DNA of 64,000 nucleotides, taken from NCBI GenBank assembly GCA_025677825.1, contig JAIXMO010000015.1, positions 372,001 to 436,000 on the forward strand, given 5' to 3'. How positions within the stretch are numbered: the first letter of the stretch is position 1; every line of letters begins with the position of its first letter. A program made the translations under genes and the position numbers. The DNA is from Helicostylum pulchrum (lineage: Eukaryota > Mucoromycota > Mucoromycetes > Mucorales > Mucoraceae). The notes beneath the pieces were generated by a model. That model searched no databases and was not told the DNA's origin. It saw only the letters and a program-made list of their open reading frames with translations. Positions 60,956 through 64,000 of the stretch are shown piece after piece.

Positions 60956-61060
60956 GTTTACTCAATAATAATAAAAAACCTCCTTCTTTTTTTTAAAAAA
61001 AATCACCCCTTCTTTTAATTAGTTATTCTATGATACAAATTAATATATACTAAATACTCT

Positions 61061-61345
61061 TTAATTTGCCTTGTGTTGGGATCTTTCATCTTGCATAGCT
61101 ACTACTAAACCAGTTGGTATATGTGTCATTCTAGCTGCACTATCTGTTGTATTTACATGCACCAGGAGCACGATAAACATCATTTTTAAGATCGGATTCT
61201 TTAATTTGAACATCGACTTCAGTTAGTTCTGGTAAAATAGCAACAGTGAACTCTATGTACACCAGATTCATATTTCAATATACCGAACACATTTCTATCT
61301 CCAATATTTACAGTAATATCCTATATTGCATAATCAGTTAAACAT
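61061..61345 (-). pseudogene. MRF1: Mitochondrial peptide chain release factor 1 relic
   Basis: Read leftward, fragments match class I release factors. [20 protein letters not shown] is followed, after a lost segment and a frame change, by [20 protein letters not shown] and DVYRAPGA. The catalytic GGQ is then absent, and in another frame [20 protein letters not shown] and [12 protein letters not shown] end at a TAA at 61063-61061. At least two deletions and frame changes are evident. There are no introns in the visible part, so either a decayed gene copy or a processed copy is possible. The functional gene should exist elsewhere. Confidence 0.85.
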
Positions 61346-61592
61346 AACCTCTGACATAGAAAACACTTTTCACTTCCATCTTATTAACTGTGTAAGCCTT
61401 TCATACATACGAGCCAATATATGTTAAGAAAATCGAAGTTTTGTAAGTATTTCAATCTATATACTTGGCGTTTGTCAGACTTTGATTTAATGTTCAAAGT
61501 ATTATTTTCCGCTTACGCATATTGTATAAACGTTTTAATTACTCTTGAACAGAATCCGTCTCCACAACAGATATCTTCCAATATATCATATA
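61346..61592. other. Spacer before the foldback element
   Basis: No gene is supported; a 68-codon frame at 61421 runs across the element boundary. The sequence ends in ATATA directly before the left TIR. Confidence 0.4.
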
Positions 61593-63266
61593 CAGTAGCG
61601 GCTCTATTTAGGGGTGACCTGATTTAAGGGTGGATCCCTCCAGAACCTCTTTGGTCCCCAGTTTTAACACCTCTATCACCACTATTTGATTTAACGGCGG
61701 AATCCAACTTCACAAAAAAAAAAAGCCTTATTTAATTTATATAAAAGCGTCTAGTCTTCAAAAGTGTACAATCAAATCGATGTTATTAAAACAAAGGAAT
61801 AATAATCAAACCGATAAAGAGAGAATAATGATATAAACCTTACAAAGTAATTAAAATATAAAGACAATACATTTAGACTTGAATGGAGCACGTATCAGCA
61901 GTGAGTCTTTTGAAATATTACTAAGAAAAGTAATTAAATACAGACTGTTGCTAAGTGATGAAAGATCGGAAAGGAATGCAGTTTAAGCCGAATAAAATGA
62001 GCGTAAAGATACCTTTTAGTCCAATATATTATAGCTAGTAGTTCTTAAATGTACTATTTTAATTGACATCAATAAAAAAATAAAATAAAATTTAACATAA
62101 TTTTGATGTTTGAGCTCTTGCAGAAGAAGATACACAGCATATTGTTTTGTACAATGACTTAGGTGAGCTCAAGGACTATTGCAAGTATCACGATACATTA
62201 TTTTTCATAAATTGTCATCTTAAAAACGCGTCTTTTTAAGTGAAGGTTTAGAAGTAACTTTTAAAAAAGGTAATCGAAATAAGATGTTTTCTTTGTATAA
62301 TTAAACGTCAGGAAATGGTTTTTTTTCCTACGTCACTTAGTAAAAGTTACTCCTTAGGATGTTGTCTTTAATACCAAAATTTAAAACTACTTGTTGTTTT
62401 ATTTTTTTTTCGATTTTGCATATTTTTTTTCCAGTTGATCATTTTTGATAATTTCCGGCCATTTTGGTGGGCCAACCCCTTTTGTGTTTTGTGCTTATTT
62501 GGAAATTGCTCCTGATTCAATTTGACTCTCTTTGTGGAAAAAACAATGATAATAAAGTGCTCTTTTAGGCGCACTTAATCCATCTAAACTTGTATTTTTT
62601 AGTAAAAACACTGACCGAGTAATCATCGTTTTAGACGTTTTTTTTTTCGCTCAAATTTGAATTATGCTGTCCTTAAATTGGTGGTTTCTTTAAAGCGCGT
62701 TTTCTCGCCCAGTTTTAGACGTAGCACTTTTATTTATGAATATCCAATATATAGTTTTTAAATATCTACATTCGGTGCTATAATTAAACACGGTAATAAA
62801 AAACTATATTTTACGTAATCGCGAAACTCTGAAAATGGTTACACAATATTACACTAAAAAAGTGTATTTTTTTACCCAGAAAAAAAACGTCTAAAACAGC
62901 GATTACTCTTTCAGTTTTTGTAGTTGAGGTATGATTTAAAATAATTTAGAAGTGTCTAAACGAGTTCTATATTATGCATTTTTTCCCCACAAAAATAGGA
63001 AAATTGGATCTGAAGTAAATATAAAATAACTACAAAAATACAAAAAAGGTTGACCCCCAAAAATGAAAATCGAAAAAAAAACAAGAAAGCTCGTTTTTAA
63101 TTTTTTTTTATCAGTGATTTCTTATGCGAGCGATTATTTAAACTCAGGTATTTCACTGAGCTTTTTTCTTTAGAAGTAATTATCCACTGCACGATAATAA
63201 GGGTATATTCGATAGAAAGGTGGATGCCTTTCACATTTCGGTCACCCTTAAATAGAGCCACTACTG
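61593..63266. mobile_element. Foldback TIR element, copy A (inverted relative to copy B)
   Basis: The left end is CAGTAGCGGCTCTATTTA and the right end is the complement of CAGTAGTGGCTCTATTTA, with TA on both sides (61591-61592, 63267-63268). The internal sequence matches copy B at 35727-37599 in reverse orientation, including the inverted arms (about 62380-62660 and 62860-63110) around a centre near 62770. A block next to the TCGCTCACATAAG site of copies B and C is missing here. No transposase ORF is present. It is probably a non-autonomous pogo-like element mobilised in trans. Confidence 0.82.
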
Positions 63267-63268
63267 TA

Positions 63269-63610
63269 TACGTATACGAGGTTAACCTATTACTGTAAAC
63301 AGAGCGACTCTCTTGATGTTTACTACCATCATTTGAACTGGCTCAGATAATATTGAATTTGCTATTCGATTCTACCACATCCTCTAAACAGAGTGGCTTA
63401 TCAAACTCTATACTACCTTCTCTTTTGATCTTTAAGTAATCTAGTATAAGTTACAAAGTTATCTGGGTACTTGCTTAATTTTACATAAAATGAGGTGCAC
63501 GTATCTTTTTGCCAAAGGTAGAAAAATATTTCACGGCTGTGCTCTAACAAAAACATTTTTTTATTTTTCTTTTCTTTGTTGTATACGTGTTGTACCTTTA
63601 AAAAAAAGTA
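63269..63610. other. Upstream region of MAD2
   Basis: An AT-rich 342-bp region. T-rich stretches lie just before the start codon. It should contain the MAD2 promoter; no other gene is seen. Confidence 0.45.
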
Positions 63611-64000
63611 ATGGCTCAGGGAACAGGTATTAACTCTTCCATAACTTTAGAAGGTTCTTCTTCTTTAATTGTTCAGTTCTTTGGTAAGTTTTTTTTCTTT
63701 CTATTAAACTCGATAAATACTAACTAACTTTTTTTTATTTTTCTTTTTTTTTTTTAAAAAAAAGAGTGTGGTCTTAACAGGTAACGCATATTGTCAATTC
63801 ACTCTCTTTTTTTACATGTAAATATGCTAAACCATTAAAACTAGCATATTAATGTTGCGTGGATTATACCCAGAAGATTACTTTAAAATGACAACGAAAT
63901 ATGGAATCAAAGTATACTCTTCAAATAATCCTGAATTGACAGCCTATATCGAAAAAATCATTAGTCAACTAAAGAGTAAAAAGAAAAAGAGAAAATTACA
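63611..64000 (+). CDS. MAD2: Spindle checkpoint HORMA protein MAD2 (partial, 3' end beyond window)
   Basis: MAD2 binds CDC20 and MAD1 to delay anaphase until all chromosomes attach. Exons 63611-63683, 63765-63780 and 63845 to beyond 64000 keep frame. The second exon is only 16 nt (AGTGTGGTCTTAACAG). The joined protein reads GINSSITLEGSSSLIVQFFE, then CGLNSILMLRGLYPEDYF and KYGIKVYSSNNPELTAYIEK, matching the first about 85 residues of MAD2. The window ends within the HORMA domain, in a Lys-rich stretch (SKKKKRKL) where other MAD2 proteins have DWL. More introns may follow. Confidence 0.9.

Overview
The window is nuclear DNA of a filamentous fungus. The genes are very AT-rich with many short introns (about 45-110 bp, GTAAG donors, TACTAAC-like branch points, TAG acceptors), and long A and T runs fill the spacers. 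The mix of conserved eukaryotic genes (CDC5/CEF1, CCT6, MON1, SBDS, SPG1, MOB1, a BCK1/STE11-type MAPKKK, MAD2), PIF/Harbinger-like DNA and dispersed decayed ORFs of a Mucorales type points to an early-diverging fungus, most likely Mucorales. That placement is inference, because no rDNA or marker locus is present.

Layout. 0.3-3.3 kb: splicing factor CDC5/CEF1 and a tiny spliced CCHC zinc-knuckle ORF. 3.3-10 kb: accessory DNA, with a PIF/Harbinger transposon (4.33-7.05 kb) inserted into an older repeat, then a broken nine-finger C2H2 gene. 10.1-10.44 kb: an isolated GC-rich, foldable block, a candidate structured RNA. 11.4-21.7 kb: a gene-rich block with PAQR receptor, SPG1 GTPase, secreted expansin-like protein, membrane protein, MOB1 and MAPKKK. 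21.7-24.9 kb: duplicated and decayed non-coding DNA. 24.9-34.2 kb: insulysin, secreted C-type-lectin-like protein, SANT-like protein, CCT6 and a small coiled-coil protein. 34.9-39 kb: gene relics around a foldback TIR element. 39.3-42 kb: MON1 and SBDS, tail to tail with overlapping stop codons. 43.2-48.9 kb: four Sel1-repeat paralogs in different states of decay. 49.8-53.9 kb: a USP10/Ubp3-type deubiquitinase, ALB1 and a methyltransferase. 54.1-58.5 kb: a five-member tandem family I do not recognise, with a conserved N-terminal exon and divergent acidic Asp/Tyr-rich tails. 58.8-61 kb: a KilA-N/APSES-like regulator. 61-63.3 kb: a mitochondrial release-factor-1 relic and a second copy of the foldback element. 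63.6 kb to the end: MAD2, cut by the window edge.

Functional themes are cell-cycle and mitotic-exit control (CDC5, SPG1, MOB1, MAD2), 60S ribosome maturation (SBDS, ALB1), MAPK signalling and vacuolar trafficking (MON1). These genes are scattered and do not form a cluster. The most novel content is the 54-58.5 kb family, the Sel1 array, the microprotein near 3.1 kb, the RNA-like block near 10.3 kb and the nested transposons. Exon coordinates were read by eye from splice signals and reading-frame continuity; no transcript data were available.
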